Source of the DNA: Glandiceps talaboti
Lineage: Eukaryota > Hemichordata > Enteropneusta > Spengelidae
Direction of reading: 5' to 3'
DNA: 64,000 nucleotides
Assembly (NCBI RefSeq): GCF_964340395.1
Contig: NC_135549.1
Coordinates: forward strand, 27,272,095-27,336,094
Shown: in pieces, positions 1-13,278 of the stretch
Numbering within the stretch: the stretch's first letter is position 1
How the letters are laid out: each line of letters begins with the position of its first letter
Notes under the pieces: model-generated
What the model was told of the DNA's origin: nothing
What the model saw: the letters and a program-made list of their open reading frames with translations, nothing else
The model's database searches: none
Program-made: the position numbers and the translations under genes

Positions 1-107
1 ATACAACAATGACTTGTTGAATTATCTGTATAAAGAACTCAACCAGTTTCTATTTACATCTAACTGTTGCATAACTTTTGCAAAAAATCCACATCTTGTG
101 TACTTAC

Positions 108-209
108 TTGCTTTGAAATGTTGTACCTTCTCAGCAAGGGCTCTAAGATCAGTTATCACATGTTTGTTGTTGGTACTTCGCTGCAGTTTTGAGTTTCTGT
201 TTTGAGGCA
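108..209 (-). CDS. possible first coding exon, unknown gene
   Basis: On the minus strand an ATG at 209 in a reasonable start context opens about 34 codons beginning MPQNRNSKLQRST, and the frame runs into a perfect GTAAGT donor (plus 102-107). It could be the first exon of a minus gene continuing left of the window. It is not in phase with the two exons at 790-1312, so it is probably not part of that gene. I do not recognise the peptide. Short length makes a chance ORF quite possible. Confidence 0.22.
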
Positions 210-789
210 TGGTGTTTTTGAGTACAGTAAACAATATATATTGTCCAGTCAACTTGATCCCTCCACACAGAAAGGATTAACCATGGAACTTGGAAGTCAA
301 ATTGTTCCCCCAATGGCACAGAATGAAAATATCTCAAGAAAATACTGAGCTTTGTGCCATAGTCAGCTCAACAGGTGTTTCAACAATGGAAATGTTGCTG
401 CCGTTGTTTGTAAAAGCGCTATAGTATAGTAGTGCGCTTTAGATGTTGGACGACGTAAATCTAGAAACCTCGTGTATGATTACTCGGTTGTTGAAGGCTC
501 CAGTACTTATGCTAAGCCTACCTAGTACCTTGAACATAAATTGACATCTCTATAGCAACAGTACACAATAGGCGATGCATATGCATGAGATGTAAATAAC
601 ATTAACTGTTCACCTAATCGATCTCTCTCATCCCCATAGTACAGTCACGTGGGTTCACGATTCATGTTCAGCCGATAACGGTGTCACATATATTTGAAGT
701 CATGACGTGATTTTTATTTAATTTTCACGATAAGGGTAACTTGGGAGTAACATTTTGTGCAAATTATTAAAATTTTCGAAATTACTTAC

Positions 790-1312
790 TTTTACGAATA
801 TCTTCCAGTTTGGCCATGTACCTAGACATACTGTGCCCTGTAAAAACACGATAAATAATGTACGGTAATGTGTCGGCTACAGGAAAAGCGATTTTTAAAA
901 AATGAGAAAGCTTCAATAACCGTCTATGTACTCAAAGTGTGAATAACATGAGGGTCCGATTGTGTCGGCCATTGCATGACGTCAGGTTGGCTATAGTTAC
1001 GATAAACGTTGCCGTCCAGCTGTACTATCATGTATTTGAACTCTATACAGTGTACAAAAAAATCGACGTGTTATTTCGATGTTTTAATAGAGAACATCGA
1101 AAAACAAAATCAAATGTACACCACAGAAAATAAAATAACAAATTATTAGTTCCACGAATGCGAAAAGCCTAAAAAGAAATTCGAAATACTTCAGATTATT
1201 TTAGCAAGTTAAAATCATACGTACCGGTATCGAGAGTTGTTCTAACGTGAGCATATCTCGGGTTTTCCGGTATCCTTTTGTTGAGGACCTGGAAGGCAAG
1301 AGTGGCAGCCAT
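790..1312 (-). CDS. 5' end of an unrecognised conserved-looking gene (two exons, partial)
   Basis: Exon 1 is 1312-1225, starting at an ATG and reading MAATLAFQVLNKRIPENPRY and on to LDT, then a GTACGT donor. Exon 2 is 837-790, after a TTTTTACAG acceptor; it continues the frame exactly (phase 1) as GHSMSRYMAKLEDIRK and ends at a GTAAGT donor, again phase 1. The phase agreement, consensus splice sites and protein-like composition support a real gene whose later exons lie beyond the left edge. I could not name the family with confidence. It is divergent from MEST, so the 1.3-4.0 kb interval probably holds both promoters. Confidence 0.5.
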
Positions 1313-4022
1313 TACTACAAGCAGTCGGTGGGAAGATCAACAATAATCTCATATGTTTGAGATAAGCGTTAGAGGTCAGTTGTCACCAACTGTCGAAAAT
1401 ATTTTGAACTACTTACGTCCGAGTTCCTACTGCGGGCAGACATGTTGTGTTTTGATCTTGACAGTCCCTTTCAAGCTACTTAAGTTACTGAAAATTTACA
1501 AACATTAAAAATCTGACGACATTGTTGTCCATTGTTATGTCACAAATTGCAAAATGATTTTCCTAAAAAGAGTATATTACAAGAAAATTATTAAAAATTG
1601 TCAGATTGAAAAACGTTTCGGTTATATTATTCCCAATACTCATTGTTTAGAGGGAAGAGTAATTTTCAATTTAGCTAAGTAGTCAGGAGCGCCGAATTCA
1701 AAATCGAAATGCATCCTGGGACTCTAAAAATGGCTGCGACCATGGATTGACTAAGTTTCTCCACTTTTTACCTTGTTTCAAGTCTGCTGCAACGAAGAAA
1801 GGCTTTCACTTTGAAATAAAGGTCAAGAATTTTGCGCAACCATCGATTTATTGAATTTGTACGTCAAATACTCAGGTAATAACATATAACGTCTTCCAGT
1901 AGGAGCGTGTTGGGACAAGCTATGCGGAGCAGTGCAACAAGTTCTGGCTCATGTTTCGACCAGTGCGAGGTCCAAACATGTTTCGAGTTCCATTTCACGT
2001 GCTTGAGAAAAAAAATATTTAGAAGTTGTTGTAAACATACATGAAAGACACGTTGATGGTGAAGATAAATAAATTTATTTCATGATCTGACCCACACTCT
2101 GGCGACGTATACGTGTACTGTACGTATTAACCACCTGCCACTAATAAATCCTACTTGCAGATGGAGTTTACATGTAGTCGGGACTCGATTCTGACAATTT
2201 CCTTTCCAATGTCTGAATCGAGTCCTGCACTCCGTCATCAAGCATGACTAATATCTGGGTTGTATATGTACAACTATATGTTATTGGATCGTGTATCATG
2301 AAGGGTTGGGTTCACAACTATGATCATGGCACTTTATCAAATTACTGTGTAAAGTCGCTGTTGTTCTCCAATACACCCGTAGTCTTGAACAGCTGAGAAA
2401 GTGGAATTACATGCCATTGATGTTGTGATAGAACTTTATATCTCTATTTGATTCATCACCCTTCAATCCTTACAAAAAGTCTCACCATCAGCCCTAGTCC
2501 TGCTTGCATACAGACTAAGTCGTCCCTTCCTTTGAGGGTCATGTCAGTAATCTAGATCAGTACACCGTCTGCAAGCAGGACTGCATCAGCCTGTTCTTAA
2601 AGTATCCACAAATATTTTGATCTATAACTTCATCCATCCATTTAATGTATAAAATCTCTTTACCAAGATTCCTTGAATCATGCATCCTTCATTCTTGTAG
2701 TCTAGTTCCTCCGATTTACAATACAATATCACACAGTAGTGTGAAGATAATGTAGTGTAAATTGAAGCAAGGTCCTTAGGAACTAGACTATCATCATCAT
2801 AAACCACAGTCTCTTTTACAACACTCTCCAAATGCATCGTCAAGAGGTTATTTCATAGTGTAATGGATGAAGTATCAGCTCTAGTTTATGAGAATATCAT
2901 CCTTTTATTTAACCATCTATTCTGCAGCTAATCTAAATATTTAAAGGGCTATGTTTCAGTCCCTGGTCATCTTCATCCTATTATCTTATCAGTAGAGCAA
3001 TAAGGATTACATAGGATCATTATTTTGTTCTGGAACAACTTTTCCTATATCTACGTACCAGACAATTTTTTTCACACCTAAATTTCAATCCTTAAAGGCT
3101 TATCCGAAGAATAGGCCTTTAAATGAATTTGGGGTAATAGGAATATGGTAGAAACTCAAGAAATTCAAAGATTATTTTGTGACCTTTTATGTACATGTAC
3201 ATCAACCTCTGAGTATCACACCTTACATAGACTAATGAAATTAATTGAATAGACAATCAGGTCAAACCTGCTATCAACTATGTGGACACTTAGACATAAA
3301 CAATTCTTTTTATTGTCTATGAATGATTTAACTAAAACAGGTACTTGTACCATAGACTCAACATGTGTGTAGGGTCTATGCTTGTACCTCACACCCCTCA
3401 TTGAGTCATTGTCTTAATCTTCAAATGGCAACATGTTGCAAGACAATGCATGAATTTGATTACAGCTCCCTCTTTACAATGAGTGGTGTCTTTTTGATGT
3501 TATCACTGGAGTCAAGTTCACTGGCATGACATTGAAAAAATATGTAATGTGACAAAACTTGATAAGTATTCACATACGTGACCAGACAATAAAATTTTAC
3601 CACATAATTCAGTGCATAGCAATATTATTTGTATTCTTCCACTTACCACAGAATGATATGAATCAATATTGGCAGTGGTCAATAAATATATGCAGCTTCA
3701 CCAATGGCTGTTAATTTGTGTGTGCTTTACATTGATTTATGAGTATTAGTAGGTAAAATCTACCTTAAAGGTCAGATGTTTTACCGCCAGGTTCCCAACC
3801 AAAATGGTTATAAATAAATAGATACAGAAACCTTTACAAGTTTTACTGGCTTTCCCCTCTTTGTTTGTAAAGTTTCCAAACATTAGCAAATCTGCTGACT
3901 AATGTCTCTACACCAAAACCATTTATGACGATAAAACTTCCAAAGTATATTTTCTCCTGATTCATCTTGTAAAGTGTTTTCAAGCCATAATGCATGTCTT
4001 TGTTTGTTTGGTTTCATTGCAG
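1313..4022. other. intergenic / promoter interval between the divergent left gene and MEST
   Basis: No convincing coding exon is visible. An acceptor (TTTCATTGCAG) at 4012-4022 in front of the MEST start shows that at least one 5' untranslated MEST exon must lie in this interval, but I could not place it. A dispersed repeat copy lies near 2985-3125. The rest shows no recognisable feature. Confidence 0.4.
2985..3125 (+). repeat. dispersed repeat, copy 1 of 3
   Basis: The stretch with GATTACATAGGAT, then an AACTTTT...ACCAGACAA segment and an AATTTCAATCC segment, recurs in direct orientation at about 12780-12895, and in part at 4945-5020. It looks like an old interspersed element of unknown class. 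Confidence 0.45.
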
Positions 4023-4029
4023 ACAAAAA

Positions 4030-7000
4030 ATGGTCAAGTGGTATACTGTCATTACAATACTGGTTGTCGTGGTGGCCGTCTTTTTGAATTACCCACCACC
4101 AAACTTGTCATCACATTTGAAGCATTGGAAGGACAATGGCCAATACTTCACCTATAACGACCATCAGATATTTTATGTTGGTATGTTTCTGATCGTTATT
4201 TCGATGCCTTTTGCTGAGATCATTATGCAAGTGCAGTCTTAATTAGGCTGGGATCTATGCTCTGTGCTATCCCGTTCTATCTTATGAAATGAAATTCTGG
4301 TCCAAACAAGCATGCCATTTCCAGTAGAACATTTCCAGTAAGAATTCATTTCATGTGAAAAAATGTACAAATCGCAAAACAATGTATTTACAGACACTTC
4401 ACATATTTACATGACGGGGAGGAGAGTGTATTGCATGTGTCAGATATACAAAGGAGTCTGAACAGTCCTCATAACTTGCCACTCTCTATTCTTCTCTACT
4501 TGACAGATTCTCCAGGTAAAGGAGACAAAGAAAACACTGTGATCTGTCTGCATGGATTCCCTACCTCTAGCTATGACTGGAAAGAGGTTGTTCTCACTTT
4601 CATTTTCTTGAATGAATGAATGAATGAATGAATGAATGAATGTGTGAATGAAAGAATTTATGTCAGACAAGAAACAAAGAACGTGCAATTAACTTGAAGT
4701 TTCTAAACAGTGGGTGAGTAATTGAGTCTAGCCACCCTCTGTTACACATGTGTGAATGATCATAAAATCCACTATACAGGAATTCACATTCTGTTTTATA
4801 TGATTAGCTAGTCATGTTTTGAACTCTATGAGGTACATTGTGTAATTAGTCTATCATTGAATTGATGTAGTTCAGTAGTACTATTGTCTGTTTGTGTAAT
4901 GGGAAGCAATGTAATGATTAGCTATGACCATTCTTATGTTTATGGGCAACATTTCTCATAGCTCTGTCAGACAACTGTCTTTCTCACATAAATTTTAATC
5001 CTAATCTGAACTAGGCCTTTAAAGTTATCTCTCTCTCTCCTGGATTTTATATAATTTTGACACTTGCTTAGTGGTTAAAATAACACCAAAATATACTGTA
5101 ACAAAATCCTAAAACTTGTATTTAGTAGCCACTTGAACTTTTATAAATTTGTAAATTGTTTTAGCAATGATAACCAGGGCAATTTGTAGCTGTGTGATAC
5201 ACTATGATATAATATGATATGATATGATATGATATGATATGATATGATATGATATGATATGATATGATATGAGATATGATTAGTAATGACATATTATTCT
5301 CTAGGTATGGACCACACTTCTTGGAACCTTTGGTGAAGTGATAGCCTTGGATTTTATAGGATATGGATTTTCTGACAAGCCAGTAAGTAGATAACATTGA
5401 TGTCTGTTGTGAAGGATTTGAAGATTTAGTTTGTATGACAGAAGTGTTCAACACATTAGAGAATGCATTACCAGGAAGATGAAGGATTTGGAAGACCAAA
5501 ACATGTATGCCAAATTTGTCATAATCTTTTTGGAAATTGTGAGCAATGCTGATATTTTTCTAAAGTCAAACATACAGAAAGATTGACGTGCAATCTCCCA
5601 ATTTTGAAAATTTGACCAAATTTGGTCTAGAATGATTATGGTATATGTTTTTCAACTGCTTATAAAAATATGGAGTCGGTTGTAATTTTGCTTACATCAA
5701 GTTGCACTCAAGTCAATCAAAAATAAGCCCCAAGTTCATGTGAACCACTTTTATAAGGTGTATTCTGATTGGTTAGAAAACAAAGGAAACAAGAACATCT
5801 ATTGGCTGTATTGTTAATGAGTGATAAAGTATATGTATGTTATCCAATCAGTGGCAACCTTGTAATATCTCCACATTGCCCCAAAATAAGGAAGTTATAA
5901 TCATTTCCAGAATTTTTCTGAAACGTTACTTATTCTGTTCTCTACTACTTCTAGAAAGAACACAACTACAGTATCATGGAACAGGCAGACATTGTGGAGG
6001 AATTGTTGTTGAAAATTGGCATCAAAGAAGTTCATCTTTTAGCTCATGATTATGGTGACACTGTGGCACAAGAACTCTTGTACAGGTATTAACAATTTTC
6101 TGCATATTATCAAAAGTGTGTAGAATAAAAAAAACAAAAAAACGTTCTTGTAAGTTACAGCAAATTAAAATGAGATTTTGACAAATCTGCACTTTTTAAA
6201 GATTCCTTCGTGAAGTTTTGTTCTGGTATTATTCTCTGATTCTCATTAAATGTTGTCTATTTGTTCCTTGACGAAGTAAGAACTTGTCAGTGATTCATGT
6301 CCATAGAATTGTTTTCAAAAATCAAACCACTCAATAGGGACCTTGCAATCCAGACTGAGCATGCTCAGATACAAAGAACTATGGGATTATCTGTAGTTAT
6401 CGTTATACCTAATCAGGAACTATTGGTAGACTAATCATCCTGATAATGATTTGGGTAACCATGACTAGATTATTTTTTATGGTTATAAACAATTTACAAA
6501 ATTATGTAACACAATTGTTTACTATACTGATGGATTCATATTCATCATATTTCCCATGATGCAACATTCATGCTATTCAAGATGGTGGGTTTGCAAGTTT
6601 CCAATTGTTGGTCATCACTGTTCAAAATATGACAAAGCAAAGTGAAACTGTTCGATAACTTTACTAATAATAATACAATGTACATACCAAACCAAGTATT
6701 ACATATCATATCATATCTGTTCACATTTATGCTCATAATAATAATTTCAGGATTAATTTTTTGTCCATTGAGATTTGTGTCAATTTGTTCACATATAGGT
6801 TCGACAACAAGAAATTAACAAAACATCGTGATTTGTTGATAAAAAGCGTCTGTCTTCTCAATGGAGGTAAGTTTTTCATTTGGTCAATACCAACTTAATT
6901 TGAACCTAGTAAACAGTCCCTCTACTGTATGTGATAGGGGGACCATAGTATGGTTTGTATCACAAACAGGAGAATCACTGACAAACCTGAGGAACAAGTC

Positions 7001-10000
7001 TTATGCACACGATATCCAATAATTTGACAGCGGCAGCATATTTTGTTCAAAATAGCTGTCACTTAGTTGTGAGGCACTCCAAACAACATACCAAGTACAG
7101 AAAATAATGAACACATGTCACCTGACTTTCAAATGAGAATATCCCCGAGTATCGAACACCATTCAGACTTGTACATTCTTGTGGTCCATATATGCACAAA
7201 ATGTTTGCTTGTATACAAGGCATACACATCAATGCAAATTTTAGCCACAATTGTCTACCTGCCATGTCAAGTCAAAATGGACTGTATTCACATTATACTG
7301 ACACCTTGTTTGTTCAGGTGGATGCCTAGTCATGGTTTAGCTCTTTCATAAAGTCAGTTGTCTTGTAAACACTGGAATCTTCCCTAGTTATTACAAACTC
7401 TCTACAAATGGTCTCTACAAACTGTCATCTATACATACACTGCTGAAAGTGGATACCAGCTCGATTACTCATGGACACTCTTATATTAAATTAAAAGAAA
7501 CTAAAGACATCCTCTCTGGAAATTTGACGTCATTACTTCTCAAATAGAGTCTTTCAGCAATGGAAGTTCAGCTTGCAAGTTGGTGATTTCAAACGCAGTC
7601 CCTTTTAATAGTATGCTGTTTGTATGAATATCCACCACTTCATCACCCTAGCTCCAGCCGTGCAGTTTGTTAGCCCCCAAAATGGTGCTATTACAATGGG
7701 CTTTGTCCGTACATGTGTGCATCTGTCCATCCATCATACGTCATTTCTCAGACATGCAATATCCGATTTCTTTCAAACCTGACACAGAGGTGACATATCA
7801 TGTGGGACATACACACATCAATTTGTTTTTTGATTTGCAAATTTGACTGCATGGCTGCCATATTTGTGGTTAAAAATGAATATTTACTGTGTAACTCAAA
7901 AACTGTAATACACAGATACTCCATTCAAGTGGCTACATCATTTTATCAGATGGAGATAAAAGCTAACAGACAAAATTACCCAAGAATATCCTTCAAGATT
8001 TAATATTCAGGAAATGCTGGGCCACTATTTAAAATTAATAGCATGAATCCATGTTTTCCCTATAGACAGTAAATTATGTGTACATTAAAATATTCCTATC
8101 TCACCGCAATTAGATAACTTTTGTTCCTGCTTCAGGCATACAAAACATTGTAGTATTATTCGATGGGAATATTCATTCTGTAATAAAATCATACTGTATA
8201 TTAACCTTAAGAATGTTATTTTGTATCTAATATATTTTCATAATGTTTTAAAATAGATTTAATGGGTATAAACTCAACCGCCAAGAAATGTATTCCTTGT
8301 TTTGGCTATGTTGTACAAGATTCACTGTTTGAGGGCGCTCTTTAATACCGACATACCGATAGTTTTGCCCTAGCCTGGTTCCCTGTCCCATTCTTACCAT
8401 TGGCTGTGCTGTGCTAATGAAAGGGTCTGATATATCCTACCTTTTGATTGTCAAGATTTTTCAATGTCACCTGTAGTCAGCTGATCAATTTGCCATTCAG
8501 CCACCTGTTAGGGCTATCATCAAAACAATGACAGAAGTTACATAGCAAAAAAGTTATGTTTTGTTTGCCAGCAGTATGAAACCAAAACAAATTTAGTGGC
8601 AGGGAGTCGACAACAAGCTTGAGCTTTTCACTCAGCAATATATGAAATGGAAAAGCCAATGCTGTGATAGTTGACAAGCATTGACCAACCAGGGTACTTG
8701 ATCCATGATTTGCAATACTGACAATACTGGCCAATAACAACCGCAGACAGAATGGGATATGACTGAACACATTCATAAACACAGCACAGTAAGCAGTAAG
8801 CAAGGAACTGGGCTTCAGCTCAGTGATAGAAGAGAGTTCACAATCAAAAATTGTATAGCACACATGATTTTAAAACTTTCATTTATAGTCTGTAGTATTG
8901 ACAGAAATTCAATTGCTTCCCATACAGGCATCCTACCTGAAACCAACTTTCCATTAGCTGGTCAAAAGGTATGGCAATGAATACACAGATATCACTATCC
9001 ATGATCCATCACCCATATCACATTAAAGCTATACTTGTCACTTTACATTGGCAGGTATATTACCTGAAACTCACTATCCCAGGAATATCCAGAAGGTGAA
9101 TTGATATGTTGTTATTTGAGTTACAATAAACTTAGCCTGTTTACGGTGCTTATGGTATATTCCGTTCAATCTCTCATACCTACACTTGTAACTAGAATTA
9201 ATATGGTTTGAAAATCATACCGCATAATTGCCCAATCAGCTTGTAATAACAATAATAATAATCTTTATACCGGATAAGCACTTGTCTCCCAAGAAGTCCA
9301 GTGAGGGCCATCCCTCATGGGTTCAGTATTAATGCAGGAGGAAACCGGAGTACCCGGGGAAAACCCGTGTTAATCGGTAGAGTCAAACTGAACAACACTC
9401 TTCTTACTTACAGCATGGTAAATTAAGCAAACCCTGAATGGGTTCGAACCCCGACTAGACTGCAGTGGTAAGAGGCAAGTGGTTTAACCACTCGGCCACC
9501 GACAACAATGTTTGTGACCATAGGGTATTGAAATGTATGCAGATGACACACATGCAAGTGAAGTATGTGCACATGAACACATTAACACTTATCTCAACTG
9601 CATGTGTTCATATGCATACTCTTTCATTGGCATGGGTGTCATCTGCATAAATTTGAATACCCATGGTGATGAACAAGCTGATTGGATGGATATTTTCAAA
9701 CCATATTAACAGTGTTTTTCAATTCTAGGTACAAATGTAAGGTATAAGAGATTGAATAGAATATACTGTAAGCACCGTAAACAGGCTACAATAAACCATA
9801 AATTTTCCAAATTGATCAAGAGTTGTGTAAAGGGCCAGTGTGTCATTATAGGTTTGTGCCTTAGGTACATGCAGCATATACAATAAACCAGGAATTTTTC
9901 CAAATTGATCTAAGGTAGTGTAAAGGGCCAGTGTGCTATTATAGGTCTGTGCCTGTGGTGCTTTGAGCTCATACAATAAATCAGGAATTTAAAAAAATTG

Positions 10001-13000
10001 ATCTAGGGTAGTGTAAATGGCCAGTGTGCCATTATAGGTCTGTGCCTGGGGTGCTTTAAGTACAAGTAGAAGTAATTCTTTATCAAAATCAAGTGTAAAA
10101 TTGCAGCTTATACTATATACACAACACAGTGATGGAGATATCCACAATAAGGTCACAAAAGGTGACTTGTGCTATGTGCTATGTGGTAGAGAAACTTTGT
10201 TCAATATAAAAGAACATGTCCATTTACAATGTATCAGTAAATAGCCATGCTATAATATAACAAAACCCCATGTGACACGTGAGTGCAAGTGTGGTGTACT
10301 CGGGGTATTTGCATGAGTGCCTGCAGCGTTCTCTGTGCCCGAACTTTCATGAGTGTAAGAAGTGAATGTACAACAGAAAACCCTGCAAGCACAAGTAGTA
10401 CAAAACCCTTGAGTACCCACACTGGAATTCACATTGCATGGGGTGATGTTATTTTCAAATGCAAATTCGTCCTTGTTGGTAAATCATAGTATTGAATTTA
10501 ACTTTTGTTACAAATACAACTTTGGAAAATTTTACCTGAAATTTTCGACTGCACACTTTAATCTTTGTCAACAGATTGAACTACTATTCAGCACCGGTAA
10601 AATTTTCAAAGTCGTGTTTGGAACAAAAGTTAAATTCAATACTAGGGTTCTGTTATTATTACATATTATGTTGATCTGAAACAGCAAATTTCCATAAAAA
10701 TCATACAGCACAATCACATGATTTCGTGTGTATGAACTATTGCGTCCTCATTTGCATATTATTTGCATGCAAGTATGCAATAAGGTTTTCGGTATTGCAC
10801 TGCAGTGAAAATACCACTAGTATGCATGTGCGCCAGTGCAAGTAATCTCTGGTACATATGTAATAATTAGAGTAAAAGGATAAAATGAGTACAGATACTA
10901 TAATGCTCACTAGTTACAAAAGTAGAATTTGTTCTCATACTGGCATTCCCATATGTACAAGATTTTCATCTGTAGATATCATGATAAATAAACCTGTGAC
11001 AGCAGTTGCATTTGTAGTTAATTTTGAAACCATGTTATAAAAATTCCAATAAACATCAACTGAGTTTATATATATAACCCATTTCAAGTTACCTTTCACC
11101 AGTTCTTTTTAATACAACCACACAGAAGCCAACAAGATTTTGCATGTTCTACACTAAAAATAGCAAGGTCACAATTTCTTGCTACAATTTGTCTGTTACG
11201 AAATAAACCATTGACAAACGTACTGCAACTAGAGGTAGAGAGCATGTATTTGATGTCTGTATCGTGATGTGTCATTTCAATTAGAAAAAAATGTTGCAAG
11301 AAACTGTTTTCATTCAATCTTGCTATCTTAAAGTGTAGCATCTGCAGTTTCTTATTGCTTTCTGCTTTGTTGTATTAAACAGAGCCGGTGAACGATAACT
11401 TGAAATGGGCTGTAAAATGCATTTCGTTTTCATTCAGCTCCTTCTAGATCCCAGGTTTGGACCTATTCTGAGTCATCTCATGAACTACATGAGTTTTAAG
11501 AGAGGGTAAGTATCTTGTCAGTGAGATTTTATTCCACACTTATTACCTAATCCTCTTGAGGTCACAAGTAGCAGTTATTCATTGTTAATGTCCGTATAGG
11601 AGAAAACTGCAACTTGCTTACAGTGCTTCCATTTGAAGTATGAATGATGAAGTACTGCAATTTGTTGATACTGAAATTGCCCTGATGCATTGACATAGAT
11701 TTAGCTATAATAGTAGTCACAACATTACCTATGTAGTGGCAAAGTTGAATAACAGTTTACTTTGATCATGGTGACGCCACTGAACAGGCATGCAATTATT
11801 CATTGTTGCTAATAAACCCTGTCTATTTGATGACCAACGTTTTTTATTTGCTCCCTAAATGAATGGCAAGAGACAAATGAGCTAAGAACCTCTGAGAACT
11901 ATCATTGCTATCAGCATACTTAATATGTGTGTGTAGGGTGTTTTGCTCATTCAAGTATGTAAGGGTCCCAAATTGATAAAGTGTGTGTAAAAGTGCTGAC
12001 TCTCACTTTGTCTAAAATGGCAAAGTCAGCATCAAACTGCACATGCACTTCAAGTGCTTGATGCTCCTAGACGTGAAAGACTACCACACTACACCACAAG
12101 CAAGCAAGAAACTACACACACTGTTGCAGTTTTTGGACAGACTCTGTTTTTGGACAGATATCAACTCATCCTGTGATCCTTGCGGTTTTCTCCAGAACTG
12201 TTATATTGTCATGCTCAAGCATTCGTATTGAAAGATCAGGTGATACTACAAAATTAGTGTTGAATCAAAGCTATAGTTCATTGGTTTGTTTAGTACAAAT
12301 GATAGTACTACATGCATACCTTTATATATATGTATGTAGTTTTGGTGAAGTGTTTGGGACCAGAACTCAACCAACTTCAGAAGAGATGTGGGATCACTGG
12401 GCTGGTATACGCTGGAATGATGGACATCAGATTGCTCACAGGTAAGAAACAATGGTTAAAGTGACCCATTACATGTGCAGGTATTAATTGTTGATGAAAA
12501 GTACATGTCATAATTGGTGAATAACTAGAGTACGACTGTAACAACTGTGAAAAATTCTCTCTCTCTCTGGCAGTTGTGCATGTACACTGTTCACCCATTT
12601 GTTGTCTGTTAAGGCCATGGATTCAATCACAGGATCTCCCATTATTGCAGTCAGCTCAGTTCAGTTTATTTGCATTTCCTCCACTATCTGGAGAACCACA
12701 ATGACCAGTGTAAAGGGAAACACACGATAACAAAACAGGAATACACAAAACAAAACCATAAAAACTACATAATTTATAGCGAAGCCATATAGATTACATA
12801 GGATTATTCATTTGTTTAGGACCAACTTTTTCTGTAGCTGTACCAGAGAACTGTTTTTACCATTGAATTTCAATCGTAATCTGAACTGTATGATTGTGTA
12901 TAACCAAATATCAAACTGCTTGTGGTGAAGGGAATACATTCAACACAACAAACTATGTTATGTTAAGGATAATTTGTTCTACTGTAACTGACTGGTTGTT

Positions 13001-13241
13001 AGTGATAGTAATATTTGATCTTTTTTGATTTGTTTTTTTTCTTTTCACCAGTTTATTACAATACATTCCTGAGAGACATGCTAACAGAGATCGTTGGGTT
13101 GGTGTTCTACAGACTACAAAAGTTCCTGGTAAGTTAAAGCATCAATATACTGTTACAGTAGTTCTCTGTACAAATCTTCATCTTTTCAGTTCAATTTGTC
13201 ACTAACTCTACCCCCCCCCCCACACACACACACACACATAC

Positions 13242-13278
<37 letters not shown>

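Noticed and set aside
5161-5499. Minus 112-codon ORF with repeating ISYHI
   Set aside because: It is antisense to MEST exon 3 and generated by the GATAT repeat.
5383-5954. A microRNA hosted in a MEST intron, as in mammals (miR-335)
   Set aside because: I saw no convincing hairpin of that type in the early introns; the mammalian arrangement should not be assumed.
8477-8863. 128-codon minus ORF in the MEST intron
   Set aside because: No recognisable domain, no supporting splice structure, and alternative-start dependent; probably chance.
8969-9054. MEST transcript including both exons 6a and 6b
   Set aside because: Each exon is 41 bp, so joining both shifts the frame before the C-terminal half of the hydrolase.
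9440-9500. Functional tRNA gene
   Set aside because: The A and B boxes belong to a SINE: the acceptor stem does not close and a conserved SINE tail with a microsatellite end follows.
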